Positions 46,942 to 56,113 of a DNA stretch of 64,000 nt are shown piece after piece. Each line of letters begins with the position of its first letter. Within the stretch, counting starts at the first letter, position 1. The notes beneath the pieces are model-generated. The model was given only the letters and a program-made list of their open reading frames with translations. It had not been told where the DNA came from and searched no databases. The translations under genes were made by a program, and so were the position numbers. Source of the DNA: a virus; IMG/VR virus record IMGVR_UViG_3300025000_002059, positions 23,960-87,959 of that record; one strand, given 5' to 3'.

Positions 46942-47898
46942 ATGATCGCAGATAAGACGATTTTAATCACAGGTGGTACAGGAACTTTTGGTCAAAAATA
47001 TACAGAATGGCTAATAAAACATAAGGGAGTAAAACGAATTATTATATTTTCTAGAGATGAATTAAAGCAACATGATATGAAACAAAAATTTAAAGATGAG
47101 CGAATACGTTATTTTATAGGTGATGTAAGAAATCAAAATCGATTAGAAAGGGCATTCAATGAAGTAGATATTGTAATTCATGCTGCAGCACTAAAGCAAG
47201 TCCCAGCTTGCGAGTATAATCCTTGGGAAGCAGTCCAAACAAATGTAATCGGAACACAGAATATAATCGAGGCATCTATTAATAAAAAAGTTAGTAGATG
47301 TCTTTTGCTCAGTACAGATAAAAGCTGCATGGCTTCAAACACATATGGAAAAACAAAAGCTCTAGCCGAATCTTTATTTATAAACGGCAATGCATATGCG
47401 AGCGGGACCAAGACCAGATTCAGTTGTGTTCGTTATGGAAACGTTACCGGATCGCGGGGAAGCATAATCCCTTTGATGGAAAAGCTTCGGGACAGCGGAC
47501 AGCCGATCACTATCACCGATGATCGGATGACAAGATTCTGGCTGGAACCTGAAAGGGCATGTGAAATAGTTTCGTCAGCAATTCAGATGATGTATGGCGG
47601 GGAAATATTTATACCCAAAATACCCAGTGTTCGAATTTTAGATTTGAAGCAGGCTATAGCGCCAGAGTCAGAGATTAAATTTATTGGGATCCGGGAAGGC
47701 GAAAAACTGCATGAGTCCTTAATAAGCGAGCAGGAAGCACCGATGACGATCGATGCCGGGGAGTTCTATGTTATAGAAAGCCCGCAAGATTGGTTCCAGA
47801 GAGGACGCATAAAAGGAATTCATTTTGAAAAGGAAAGATATGTAAGTAATGAAAATGAAAACTTTCTTAGCATTGAAGAAATTCAGGCTGGGATTTAG
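46942..47898 (+). CDS. pseB: UDP-GlcNAc 4,6-dehydratase (PseB/LegB-like)
   Basis: 318 residues from an ATG after AAAAGGAG (a TTG one codon before is possible). TILITGGTGTFGQKYTEWLI is the NAD(P)-binding Rossmann start, FSRDELKQHDM is typical of the PseB group, and HAAALKQVPACEYNPWEAV then LLLSTDKSCMASNTYGKTKA hold the D-K and Y-X-X-X-K catalytic residues. The enzyme makes the 4-keto-6-deoxy UDP sugar that starts nonulosonic acid (pseudaminic/legionaminic) synthesis. The usual NP(I/M)N before YG is replaced by CMASN. First gene of the sugar cargo. Confidence 0.88.
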   Translation: MIADKTILITGGTGTFGQKYTEWLIKHKGVKRIIIFSRDELKQHDMKQKFKDERIRYFIGDVRNQNRLERAFNEVDIVIHAAALKQVPACEYNPWEAVQTNVIGTQNIIEASINKKVSRCLLLSTDKSCMASNTYGKTKALAESLFINGNAYASGTKTRFSCVRYGNVTGSRGSIIPLMEKLRDSGQPITITDDRMTRFWLEPERACEIVSSAIQMMYGGEIFIPKIPSVRILDLKQAIAPESEIKFIGIREGEKLHESLISEQEAPMTIDAGEFYVIESPQDWFQRGRIKGIHFEKERYVSNENENFLSIEEIQAGI

Positions 47899-47927
47899 TC
47901 AACCGAGCTGAGAGCACCATGAGAAGC

Positions 47928-48226
47928 GAACGAACCATGGAACAAGAAAAAAGCGTTATGTAGAAGTGAGCCAAATTTAAAGAGTGTACCAATGAACATG
48001 AACGAACCAAAAGGTCGGACTGAAACAATTCAAAAGAGTGAGCTATCTTGAATGGATTGAGACATTGAATGGGAGCGAACCAAAATCATTAAAAAATCAT
48101 GTTTAGTGAGTGAGCCAAACGAATGGAGAGCACCGCATTATAAGAGCGAACCATATAGATGGAGAATCCCAAATAGCAAGAAGTGAGCCAATACTCCTGA
48201 GAGTACCACATTCCGAGAGCGAGCCA
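47928..48226 (+). repeat. Array 3: 36-bp repeats
   Basis: Nine units. Motif ends 47937, 47973, 48009, 48045, 48082, 48117, 48153, 48190 and 48226, spacings 36, 36, 36, 37, 35, 36, 37 and 36. A half motif, GAGTACCA, ends at 48208, exactly midway between the last two. Same orientation as arrays 1 and 2. It fills the gap between the dehydratase and the next ParB-methyltransferase. Confidence 0.93.
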
Positions 48227-48258
48227 TGACGATGAGATAAACATTAGAAGGTGAGCGT

Positions 48259-49464
48259 TTGATTTTGAATCAAATTATAATTGATGAAGAATTTAAAGGT
48301 TTGTGCCCGGCGCTTTCAGCAGAAGAGCGGAAGCAACTGGAGAAAAACATCATCGAGGAAGGATGCCGGGATGCCTTAGTAATCTGGAAAAACATAATCA
48401 TTGATGGGCATAATCGATATGAAATTTGTATTCGAAATTCTATTGAATATAAGACGGTCGAAATGGATTTTCCAGATAGGGAATCAGTAATTGATTGGAT
48501 AATTAATAATCAATTAGGGAGAAGGAATTTAACGAAGGAAGCCCAGAGCTATTTAAGAGGTTTGCAATATTCGAGGGAAAAGAAGAAACCGGGAGCACCC
48601 GAAGGAAACAAAAATGCAGAAAAACAAATAGATAATAATTTATCAATTGTTTCTGGTAATTCCACTGCTCAAAGACTAGCGGAACAACACAATGTCACCC
48701 ATCAAACGATAAAAAATGATGAAAAATATGCCAAAGCAATCGATACCATAACCGAGGAATTAGGCGAAGATGTAAAGGAAAAAATACTTAGCCATGAAAT
48801 TAATGTTACCAAGAAAGACATAGCACAACTAGCAAAGTGGGAATCGGAACAACGACAAAAAGTTATTGCCATGATCGTAAAACAAGAAGCAAAAGGTGTC
48901 AGGGATGCGATTATTAGACTAAATAAAGAAAAAGCCAAGGCATTAAATGAGACGCCAATCGCCACACCTAAAGGAAAATATAAAGTCATAGAAATTGATC
49001 CACCATGGAAAATGAATGGAGAAGAAGCAAAATCACAAGTTATGCAATATCCACTAATGGACATGGAAGAACTTAAAAAATTAAAAAGTGTTATTGATGA
49101 GATGGCAGACGAAAACTGTCATCTTTATTTATGGGCAATAAATCCCATGCTACCCGAAGCTTTTGAACTTATGGAAGTATGGGGTTTTAAATATAAAACA
49201 TGTATTACATGGATTAAATCTAATGGATTTGGGACTGGTCATTATTTTAGAGGACAGACCGAGCATGTTTTATTTGGTATAAGAGGAAAATTAAATACTT
49301 TGGAAAATGATCAAGCAAACTATTTAGAAGCACCAAGAACAAAACATTCAGAAAAACCGGAAAAATTTTATGAAATAGTTGAACGAATGTCTCCTGAACC
49401 AAGGATTCGTTTATTTGCAAGAGCACAGAGAGATGGCTGGGTGTCATGGGGGAATGAGATATGA
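48259..49464 (+). CDS. ParB-like domain fused to MT-A70 adenine methyltransferase
   Basis: 401 residues. Residues ~15-95: ParB-like (ALSAEERKQLEKNIIEEGCR, IIDGHNRYEICIRNSIEYKT). A middle linker has an HTH-like stretch (STAQRLAEQHNVTHQTIKND). Residues ~235-395: MT-A70 family with VIEIDPPWKMNG (DPPW motif), HLYLWAINPMLPEAFELMEV and EHVLFGIRGK. It probably methylates N6 of adenine in phage or host DNA. This is the second ParB-methyltransferase fusion in the window, and array 3 ends 32 bp upstream of it. Confidence 0.9.
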   Translation: MILNQIIIDEEFKGLCPALSAEERKQLEKNIIEEGCRDALVIWKNIIIDGHNRYEICIRNSIEYKTVEMDFPDRESVIDWIINNQLGRRNLTKEAQSYLRGLQYSREKKKPGAPEGNKNAEKQIDNNLSIVSGNSTAQRLAEQHNVTHQTIKNDEKYAKAIDTITEELGEDVKEKILSHEINVTKKDIAQLAKWESEQRQKVIAMIVKQEAKGVRDAIIRLNKEKAKALNETPIATPKGKYKVIEIDPPWKMNGEEAKSQVMQYPLMDMEELKKLKSVIDEMADENCHLYLWAINPMLPEAFELMEVWGFKYKTCITWIKSNGFGTGHYFRGQTEHVLFGIRGKLNTLENDQANYLEAPRTKHSEKPEKFYEIVERMSPEPRIRLFARAQRDGWVSWGNEI

Positions 49465-49829
49465 CGATTGAAAATCGAGATGCATATATGAATAATATAT
49501 GGGATTGGAAAATTCTTGATGGATGCTTTGGGAGTACTAGTATAAAACCAATGGATATAGATGGTCATGTTGAAAGAAAAGGAAAGCATTTATTTATAGA
49601 GACAAAGTCTCCCAATGTTCCTGTAAAAACTGGGCAATGGCTTTCGTTTAAGAGTCTTGTTGAAAATCATGGTTTTATGGGAATAATCGTTTGGGGATCT
49701 AAAGATGTGCCAGAAGAAATGCAGGTTTTGTATCCGAATAAACCTGTTGAAGAATCGCAAAAACGAAAAGCTGATATCATTGATCTTCGGAGAGTTGTAT
49801 CGTGGTGGTTCGATAAAGTTGATAATTAA
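49461..49829 (+). CDS. Conserved phage protein, nuclease-like fold
   Basis: 122 residues, overlapping the previous stop. FGSTSIKPMDIDGHVERKGKH, LFIETKSPNVPVKTGQWLSF resemble a D...E-X-K arrangement (MDIDG, FIETK), as in PD-(D/E)XK or VRR-NUC-type nucleases. The family is common in phages and usually unnamed. Function inferred only from the motif. Confidence 0.6.
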   Translation: MTIENRDAYMNNIWDWKILDGCFGSTSIKPMDIDGHVERKGKHLFIETKSPNVPVKTGQWLSFKSLVENHGFMGIIVWGSKDVPEEMQVLYPNKPVEESQKRKADIIDLRRVVSWWFDKVDN

Positions 49830-49844
49830 GAAGGGGAGAGGAAC

Positions 49845-50927
49845 ATGATTCCCTATGCAAGACACAAACTGCAGGCCGAAGACATGATGGAAGTCTTAAG
49901 AATACTTCAAAGTCCAAGCATCACCCAAGGACCGATGATCGAATGGTTTGAGGATGTATTCAGGAAATCGGTCGGAGCGAACTATGCCATAGCGGTAACG
50001 AGCGGGACCGCAGCACTTCATGCGGCACTCATGGCAGCCGAGATCGGACCGGGCGATGAAGTAATAGTGCCATCAATGACCTTTGTCGCAACGGCAAACG
50101 CTGTCAGATACCTTAATGCAATTCCAGTATTCGCAGACGTTGACGAAGAAACGCTGCTTATTAATTACCAAGATGTCGAGTCAAAAATAACCCAAAAGAC
50201 AAAAGCAATTATAACGATGGATTATGCTGGGCAGCCAGCAGATTATGATGAATTCAGAGAACTAGCTGACAGGTACCATTTAATATTAATAGCTGATGCC
50301 TGCCATTCACTGGGAGCAACATATAAAGACGAAAAGGTAGGAACGCTGGCCGATTTGAATTGCTTTAGCTTACACGCCACCAAGCTTATAACGAGTGGTG
50401 AAGGTGGAGTCATAACAACACCTTATAAAAAATATTACGACCGGATGCGAGCATTTAGAGATCATGGAAGAGTTAATGGTGAGATGCAGTATCTGGGATT
50501 TAATTATAGAATGACAAACTTTCAAGCTGGCCTATGTATTCACCAGATCGAACGAATAGAAAGTCTTGTAGAGAAGAGACAAGAACTAGCCAATATTTAT
50601 GAAGATGCACTAAAAGATTTAGACATTAGATTATTAAAACAGAAGGAAGACAGAATAAGTGCCCGGCACATATTTGTAATTAAGACAGATTTTCAGAAAG
50701 AATTTATAGTCAAGTTATCCGATTATGGAATCGGAACTCAAATTCATTATAAGCCAGTCAATCTACAACCGTTTTATAATAGTCCGGGATCGACACCGAT
50801 CGCAGAAAACATGTGGACAAAGATGATTACAATCCCACTTTATACGGAATTGAGTGATGAAGAACAAATAACTGTTATAAGAGCGCTCCATACTGCAGAT
50901 GCCAAACATAAGAAAGAAGATAGATAG
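49845..50927 (+). CDS. pseC: PLP-dependent aminotransferase, DegT/DnrJ/EryC1 family (PseC/LegC-like)
   Basis: 360 residues. AVTSGTAALHAALMAAEIGP, DEVIVPSMTFVATANAVRYL, ADACHSLGATYKDEKVG, and NCFSLHATKLITSGEGGVIT (PLP lysine in HATK) are the family blocks. It would transfer an amino group to the 4-keto sugar made by the dehydratase. It is followed by a terminator-like hairpin, and the spacing suggests a separate transcript from the sigma gene. Confidence 0.9.
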   Translation: MIPYARHKLQAEDMMEVLRILQSPSITQGPMIEWFEDVFRKSVGANYAIAVTSGTAALHAALMAAEIGPGDEVIVPSMTFVATANAVRYLNAIPVFADVDEETLLINYQDVESKITQKTKAIITMDYAGQPADYDEFRELADRYHLILIADACHSLGATYKDEKVGTLADLNCFSLHATKLITSGEGGVITTPYKKYYDRMRAFRDHGRVNGEMQYLGFNYRMTNFQAGLCIHQIERIESLVEKRQELANIYEDALKDLDIRLLKQKEDRISARHIFVIKTDFQKEFIVKLSDYGIGTQIHYKPVNLQPFYNSPGSTPIAENMWTKMITIPLYTELSDEEQITVIRALHTADAKHKKEDR

Positions 50928-50951
50928 AACGAGCAAATCGTTCTCTTTTTG
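50926..50951 (+). terminator. Rho-independent terminator
   Basis: AGAACGA pairs with TCGTTCT around GCAAA, followed by CTTTTTG. It starts at the aminotransferase stop codon. Confidence 0.78.
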
Positions 50952-50970
50952 TTTGGAGGGGGAATTTAAT

Positions 50971-51552
50971 ATGGCAAAGATGACGGAAGAACAACAGAAG
51001 TTGGTAGAAGATAACATAAATCTAGCCCGGTACATGGCAATAAAATGGGTTAAACAAGGAGTTAGAAATTTTGAATACGATGAAATATTTTCGATGTTTT
51101 CATATGCGCTTTGTAAGGCAGCAAAGAGCTATGATTCGTTGAGAGGTGCGAGTTTTGCAACTTATGCTGCACGGTGTATGGATAACGAAATCAAAATGGG
51201 ATTCAGGAAAAAAGGTAGAAACGGCGGAGAAGATTCACAAACGAATTTTGAAGATCCGATCCATGTTGATACTGAAGGAAATCCTTTAACATTGAATGAT
51301 GTTTTCGCTAATAATGATCACATGGAATACGACAAAGTCATAGATACAATGTACGCGAAGGAAGCATTTAAGATATTGCGACCAAGAGAAGTTCAAATCT
51401 TGAAAAAGAAATTCTTTGAAGACACAACCCAGCGGGAAACAGCGAACAGTATGAATATTTCCCAGTCATACGTCAGCCGATTAGAGAAAAGAATTCTTAG
51501 AAAATTACATGACTGGGATAAAGATTTAAATAAAACACAGGAAGTATCCTGA
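50971..51552 (+). CDS. Sporulation-type sigma factor (SigE/SigK-like)
   Basis: 193 residues from the ATG after GGAGGGGG; an upstream in-frame ATG is inside the aminotransferase gene. Region 2: MAIKWVKQGVRNFEYDEIFS, GASFATYAARCMDNEIKMGF. The following FEDPIHVDTEGNPLTLNDVF segment parallels the F-EPL-ID--GN-L-L-DV segment after region 2 of SigE/SigK. Region 4: LRPREVQILKKKFFEDTTQR then NISQSYVSRLEKRILRKLHD. The protein lacks any pro-sequence. It could redirect host RNA polymerase, perhaps to mother-cell or phage promoters. Confidence 0.85.
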   Translation: MAKMTEEQQKLVEDNINLARYMAIKWVKQGVRNFEYDEIFSMFSYALCKAAKSYDSLRGASFATYAARCMDNEIKMGFRKKGRNGGEDSQTNFEDPIHVDTEGNPLTLNDVFANNDHMEYDKVIDTMYAKEAFKILRPREVQILKKKFFEDTTQRETANSMNISQSYVSRLEKRILRKLHDWDKDLNKTQEVS

Positions 51553-51577
51553 AATATTTAGCGGGGGTAAAATTCAT

Positions 51578-52651
51578 TTGAAGATTATAAGTGATCTAAA
51601 AAAGACGATTTCAATTGCCCATAAAAAAATCGGAGAGAATAGTCCGGTTTTCATTGTTGCAGAAACTGGTGTAACAGCGAACGGATCCGTAGACATTGCC
51701 AAGGCATTGATCGACGAAGCAAAACTGGCCGGAGCCGATGCTGTTAAATTTCAGACAATCGACTGCGACGATTTCATGAGCGATAAAAGCGTGATGTACA
51801 AATATGAGACAACGGACGGTCCCAAGGAAGAGAATATGTACGAGATGCTAAAGAAGCATCAATTCACTCCACAGGAACTGATCGAGATCAGCGACTACGC
51901 AAAGGAACGAGACATCATATTCTATTTGTCTGTAGATTCTATCCGGAGCGTTGACTGGGCAGAAGCAGCCGGATCAGCAGCCTACAAAATCGGATCATGG
52001 GACTTAAGGAATTATCCACTAATCGAAAAAGTCATAAGCACTGGAAAATCTATACAGATTGATTTAGGACCGGTTATTATTGGAGAAATTACCCAATTAG
52101 TTGACTATCTGGACGAGCGGGGAGCCAAGGAAGCCGTGCTCGTTTATTGCAGCCACGCCAGTGAAATAGAGAACTTAAACTTGCAGAGCATAACATACCT
52201 AAGTGAAGCGCTGGGAATTCCAATGGGATACTCAGCGGACACCCGGAACATCATACCAGATGTTATAGCCGTTACTTTAGGTGTAAAATTCATCGAGAAA
52301 AGATTGACGATCAGCCGCAACAATCCGGGTCACCATCACATAAAAGCGCTTGAGCCTATAGAATTCAGGGAATGGGTCCAAGCGATCAGAAAAGCAGAAA
52401 AAGCACTAGGAAAAAAACAACTCAAGCCATCGATTGAAGACTTGCGCGGGAAGAGTTCATACTTCACCAGCATCGTAGCAACCAGAGACATAATAGAGAA
52501 TGAGACGATAACTAAGGATATGCTGTGTGCCAAACGACCGGGAACCGGGATATCGCCATTATATATTGACCAAATGATCGGCAGGAAGACAAAGCGATTG
52601 ATCAAGGAAAATGAAGTCATCCAGTGGGAGGATTGGGGAGCTTTTGCATGA
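51578..52651 (+). CDS. neuB: NeuB-family nonulosonic acid synthase 1 (PseI/LegI-like)
   Basis: 357 residues from a TTG after GCGGGGG. FIVAETGVTANGSVDIAKAL and DAVKFQTIDCDDFM are the start of the NeuB TIM barrel; CSHASEIENLN, MGYSADTRNIIPDVIAV, EKRLTISRNNPGHHH hold the active-site residues. The C-terminal SAF domain (YFTSIVATRDIIENETITKD, KRPGTGISP) is complete. These enzymes condense a 6-carbon sugar with phosphoenolpyruvate to give the 9-carbon acid. The barrel start differs from copy 2 (ETGVTANGS versus ETGLNHNGK), so substrate may differ. Confidence 0.9.
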   Translation: MKIISDLKKTISIAHKKIGENSPVFIVAETGVTANGSVDIAKALIDEAKLAGADAVKFQTIDCDDFMSDKSVMYKYETTDGPKEENMYEMLKKHQFTPQELIEISDYAKERDIIFYLSVDSIRSVDWAEAAGSAAYKIGSWDLRNYPLIEKVISTGKSIQIDLGPVIIGEITQLVDYLDERGAKEAVLVYCSHASEIENLNLQSITYLSEALGIPMGYSADTRNIIPDVIAVTLGVKFIEKRLTISRNNPGHHHIKALEPIEFREWVQAIRKAEKALGKKQLKPSIEDLRGKSSYFTSIVATRDIIENETITKDMLCAKRPGTGISPLYIDQMIGRKTKRLIKENEVIQWEDWGAFA

Positions 52652-53679
52652 TTATCGACATTGACGGAAAAGTGATAAGCAAACGATACCCGCCTTTTTT
52701 GATCGCTGAAACAGGCTTGAACCATAATGGAAAGATTGACCTAGTCTATCGCATGATTGCTGTAGCGAAAGCAGCCGGAGTCGATGCAATAAAATTCCAA
52801 ACTTATAAAACTGACGAATTCTGTAACCGAGATTCGGAACTTTATGAAATATTCAAGGAATGCGAGCTTAGGCAGGATGACTGGGAGTCCATCAAGAAAA
52901 TGTGTGATGACCTCAAAATCACATTCCTTTCAACGCCACAAAATTATTCTGACTTAGAAATACTTTTGAAGCTGGGTATGAAGGCGATAAAGATAGGGGC
53001 GGACGATCTAAATAATATCCCATTAATCCGGCAGTATGCCCAGAGCAGACTACCGATTATTTTATCGTGTGGCATGGCTTACGGAGTCGAGATAGAAGGG
53101 GCCATTAATACCATCAATAGAGATTATCAAAATTACCCAATTATTTTATTACATTGCACATCACTATATCCGGCAGAAGCAAGAGATGTAAGCATCAAAA
53201 AGCTAGGGACCATCGCCAGATCATATCCAAATTGCATAACGGGTTATTCAGATCACACGGTCGGAAACACTGCAGCCGTGATGGCTGTCGCGCTAGGAGC
53301 GAAAGTATTCGAGACGCACTTCACGCTAGACAATGAAATGTTGGGTCCGGATCATAAATTCAGTAAAAATCCGAACGATCTGAAAGATTGGGTCAAGGCA
53401 ATCCGGCAAGCACACATGATGCTGGGACAGCCAGAACTAAAGCCAACCGAGAAGGAACACGAAATGCGGCGTATGGCTAGGCGCAGCTTAACAGCACTAG
53501 AAGATATAGAAAAGGACGAAATATTCACCAAACAGAATGTTGGGCTTAGGAGGCCGGGGACAGGAATTCCGCCAGCTTCCCTGAGCATTTATATCGGGGC
53601 AACGGCAAGTAGAAAAATACATGCTGGGGAGCAATTACAGAGAGACGATATTATTCATTCCAGAGAGAAGGAGGAATAA
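52648..53679 (+). CDS. neuB: NeuB-family nonulosonic acid synthase 2
   Basis: 343 residues from the ATG overlapping the previous stop (ATGA), with GGGAGG upstream. FLIAETGLNHNGKIDLVYRM and DAIKFQTYKTDEF are classic NeuB; LHCTSLYPAEARDVSIKKLG, TGYSDHTVGNTAAVMAVALG and ETHFTLDNEMLGPDHKFS are the active-site blocks. A complete SAF domain follows (ARRSLTALEDIEKDEIFTKQ, RRPGTGIPP). It is closer to canonical NeuB/LegI than copy 1. Two synthases in one cluster suggest two different acids or a divided role. Confidence 0.92.
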   Translation: MIIDIDGKVISKRYPPFLIAETGLNHNGKIDLVYRMIAVAKAAGVDAIKFQTYKTDEFCNRDSELYEIFKECELRQDDWESIKKMCDDLKITFLSTPQNYSDLEILLKLGMKAIKIGADDLNNIPLIRQYAQSRLPIILSCGMAYGVEIEGAINTINRDYQNYPIILLHCTSLYPAEARDVSIKKLGTIARSYPNCITGYSDHTVGNTAAVMAVALGAKVFETHFTLDNEMLGPDHKFSKNPNDLKDWVKAIRQAHMMLGQPELKPTEKEHEMRRMARRSLTALEDIEKDEIFTKQNVGLRRPGTGIPPASLSIYIGATASRKIHAGEQLQRDDIIHSREKEE

Positions 53680-53683
53680 GGGA

Positions 53684-53989
53684 ATGGAAGAAACTATTGG
53701 TTTTGGTTCGGAATTGGGGAATGAAGTATTAAAGAGGTTAAATAATAAACGGAAAATTAATGACTATTGCCTTAATATGGCAGTATCTAAATGCCAAGTT
53801 TCTCTGGCTAAATTCGATTTAATGGAGCATACGGTACGAAATATGATCGGAATGATGCAGGAGAAAGTAGAGAGTGAAAATTCGATGGAAGAAGGAACGT
53901 TTATATACATGACCAAGAGCGAGAAGACAACTGAAGATGAAATTCTAATAACATTAACAGCTGAAGTGTATATCTTGGATGTGAGTTAA
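53684..53989 (+). CDS. Hypothetical phage protein inside the sugar cluster
   Basis: 101 residues from the ATG after AAGGAGGAATAAGGG. FGSELGNEVLKRLNNKRKIN, SKCQVSLAKFDLMEHTVRNM and a beta C-terminus (DEILITLTAEVYILDV). It shares an overall plan (short beta C-terminus, position after a sugar gene) with the small gene at 57473. No family recognised. Confidence 0.55.
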   Translation: MEETIGFGSELGNEVLKRLNNKRKINDYCLNMAVSKCQVSLAKFDLMEHTVRNMIGMMQEKVESENSMEEGTFIYMTKSEKTTEDEILITLTAEVYILDVS

Positions 53990-54442
53990 ATGGGGAGTTC
54001 GAAAATACTAGAGATGCAGTTATACGCACTCCTAAAGCTGACGAAGAACGATTTTCATCCATTGGTCATTGTTACCGGGGAACCAGAGATAGGTGAGAAC
54101 GTTTATATCGGAGCACTATCGGAGATTAATGCCAAAGATTGCAAAGTAAAAATCGGAAAAAACTGTGATATAGCATCCTTTGTGGCGATCAATGCAGCCG
54201 ATTCACACAAAGAATGCATTGGACTAGCAAAGAAGAATGAGCGGAAAAATATCACGATTGGAAGCAACGTATTCATTGGTTCTCATTCCGTTATTAAGGG
54301 AGGCGCTAAGATCGGGCACCATTCAGTGATCGCAGCCGGGACCATTGTCGATGAATGCAAAATACCTCCCTATTCCCTAGTATGCGGAAATCCAATGGTG
54401 GTAAAGGAAGGCTATTATGAAAAAAATAAGAATTCCCCATAA
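53990..54442 (+). CDS. Hexapeptide-repeat sugar O/N-acetyltransferase
   Basis: 150 residues. Left-handed beta-helix repeats (PEIGENVYIGALSEINAKDC, KVKIGKNCDIASFVAINAAD, ITIGSNVFIGSHSVIKGGAK, IGHHSVIAAGTIVDECKIPP) with the catalytic His in IGHHS or DSH. LVCGNPMVV near the end is typical. It would acetylate an amino sugar in the pathway (the PseH/LegH step). It starts directly after the previous stop and overlaps the following gene by 26 bp. Confidence 0.85.
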   Translation: MGSSKILEMQLYALLKLTKNDFHPLVIVTGEPEIGENVYIGALSEINAKDCKVKIGKNCDIASFVAINAADSHKECIGLAKKNERKNITIGSNVFIGSHSVIKGGAKIGHHSVIAAGTIVDECKIPPYSLVCGNPMVVKEGYYEKNKNSP

Positions 54443-55388
54443 TAGACCAACATTGGGAAAAGAAGAAGTCCGGGCAGCAGCCCGCATTATTGATTCAGGA
54501 TGGATCGCGCAAGGATGGGAAGTACAAGGATTCGAGAAGGATTTATGTGAATTCCTTAATCTTCCATACGGTCATGCGATTATGGTGAGCTCCGGTACCG
54601 CAGCACTATATATCGCCATAAAACACATTCGACTTCAAAATATATCATATCCAATTTATTCATGTTCATCCGTTCGAAACGCTATTATTATGGCAAATTG
54701 CATCCCAATAGCCGAAGACCTGAAAACGATCAATAACTCAGATATTGTTGTCCATACATTCGGAATCCCGGAAACGAGGGATAGTCGAACGAACTATATC
54801 GAGGATGCAGCACAGGCATTAGGCGCGAAAATAGAGAATCAGTTCGTCGGAACGATTGGAACCTATGGAGTGTTTTCATTTTCAGCGACAAAGATTATAA
54901 CGAGCGGTGGGCAAGGCGGAGCTATCGTATCGAGAAACAAGGCAATCATTGATGATATAAGGGATTATCGTCAATTTGATATGCGCAAAGACATGAAAGC
55001 CCGGTTCAACTTTCAAATGACCGACATTAATGCGGCGATCGGGCGTGTGCAATTAAGAAAGCTTAAATTCTTCTTGGAGCGGAGAGAAGAGATATTCAAG
55101 AAATATCAGGACGCAGGATTTAATTTATTACAGAGCAGGGATGCAGCCAAGACGGATGTCAGGTATCGAGCGATTCTAAAGACGGACAAAGCCGAACAGA
55201 TCATAGAAGCATTAGCCGAGCAGGGAATCAGAGCAATTATTCCCATAGAGGAAAGCGAACTGCTAGGTGAAAAGGAACAATTTCCAAAGGCCCTTCAGAA
55301 AACGAAGGGCACACTATCATTACCAATATATCCAACACTAAGTAACAAGGAAGTTGAATTAATCATATCGGTGGTGCAAAAATATTGA
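54417..55388 (+). CDS. DegT-family aminotransferase 2
   Basis: 323 residues, somewhat short. RPTLGKEEVRAAARIIDSGW, VSSGTAALYIAIKHIRL, IEDAAQALGAKIENQFVGTI and VFSFSATKIITSGGQGGAIV (PLP lysine in SATK) are family blocks. It lacks part of the usual small domain. It is a second sugar aminotransferase, paralogous to the gene at 49845 but diverged, again pointing to two products. Overlaps its upstream neighbour. Confidence 0.87.
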   Translation: MKKIRIPHNRPTLGKEEVRAAARIIDSGWIAQGWEVQGFEKDLCEFLNLPYGHAIMVSSGTAALYIAIKHIRLQNISYPIYSCSSVRNAIIMANCIPIAEDLKTINNSDIVVHTFGIPETRDSRTNYIEDAAQALGAKIENQFVGTIGTYGVFSFSATKIITSGGQGGAIVSRNKAIIDDIRDYRQFDMRKDMKARFNFQMTDINAAIGRVQLRKLKFFLERREEIFKKYQDAGFNLLQSRDAAKTDVRYRAILKTDKAEQIIEALAEQGIRAIIPIEESELLGEKEQFPKALQKTKGTLSLPIYPTLSNKEVELIISVVQKY

Positions 55389-56113
55389 AGGTATTGAGTG
55401 CTCATCAACCCACATACTTGCCATATCTTGGACTATTCCATAAGGTAGCATTGGCAGATGAATTTATTCATTTTGATCAAGTCCAATATTGCAGCAGGGA
55501 TTGGATTAATAGAAACAGGATTAAAATTAATGGAGGTGGATTCTTGTGGCTTACAGTGCCAGTATTGAAGTCTGGGCACCGGGAGAAGACGATCGCTGAA
55601 ATGGAGATTAACAACAGTATGCGATGGAGAGATAAACATTGGAAATCTATTTATCTAGCCTATAAAAAATCAAAATATTTCAAGGACTACGCTGATTTCT
55701 TCCGGGAGACTTATCAGATCGAATGGAAATACATCGCGGACTTAAACAAGCACATCTTTAATTGGTTTCTTCAAGTGTTCGAGATCAAAACAAAGATAAG
55801 AGAAGCCAGTGAATTTAATTTTCAAGGAGCCAAGAGCGATCTGGTTCTTGATATGTGCAAGAAAAGAAAAGCAGATCTTTATATTTTCGGATCGGAAGGA
55901 AGAAGCTACGCTGACATTTCATCATTTGAGCGGGCGGATATAAAGCCGTACTTCCAAAAATATGAATACCCAGCGTATTCACAGCTTCATGGTGAGTTTA
56001 TTCCTTATATGAGCGGGATAGATTTAATCTTTAACGAAGGACCAAATGCAAAATATATATTTATGCAAGGAAATGACACAAGAGAAAATATGTGTGGGGG
56101 AATTAGATGCTAA
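55385..56113 (+). CDS. WbqC-family protein
   Basis: 242 residues. It begins MKVLSAHQPTYLPYLGLFHK, then DEFIHFDQVQYCSRDWINRN and NGGGFLWLTVPVLKSGHREK, the signature of the WbqC-like family found in O-antigen and nonulosonic acid clusters. Biochemical role is not firmly known; a transfer to an amino sugar is suspected. It starts at the previous stop and overlaps the methyltransferase. Confidence 0.88.
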   Translation: MKVLSAHQPTYLPYLGLFHKVALADEFIHFDQVQYCSRDWINRNRIKINGGGFLWLTVPVLKSGHREKTIAEMEINNSMRWRDKHWKSIYLAYKKSKYFKDYADFFRETYQIEWKYIADLNKHIFNWFLQVFEIKTKIREASEFNFQGAKSDLVLDMCKKRKADLYIFGSEGRSYADISSFERADIKPYFQKYEYPAYSQLHGEFIPYMSGIDLIFNEGPNAKYIFMQGNDTRENMCGGIRC

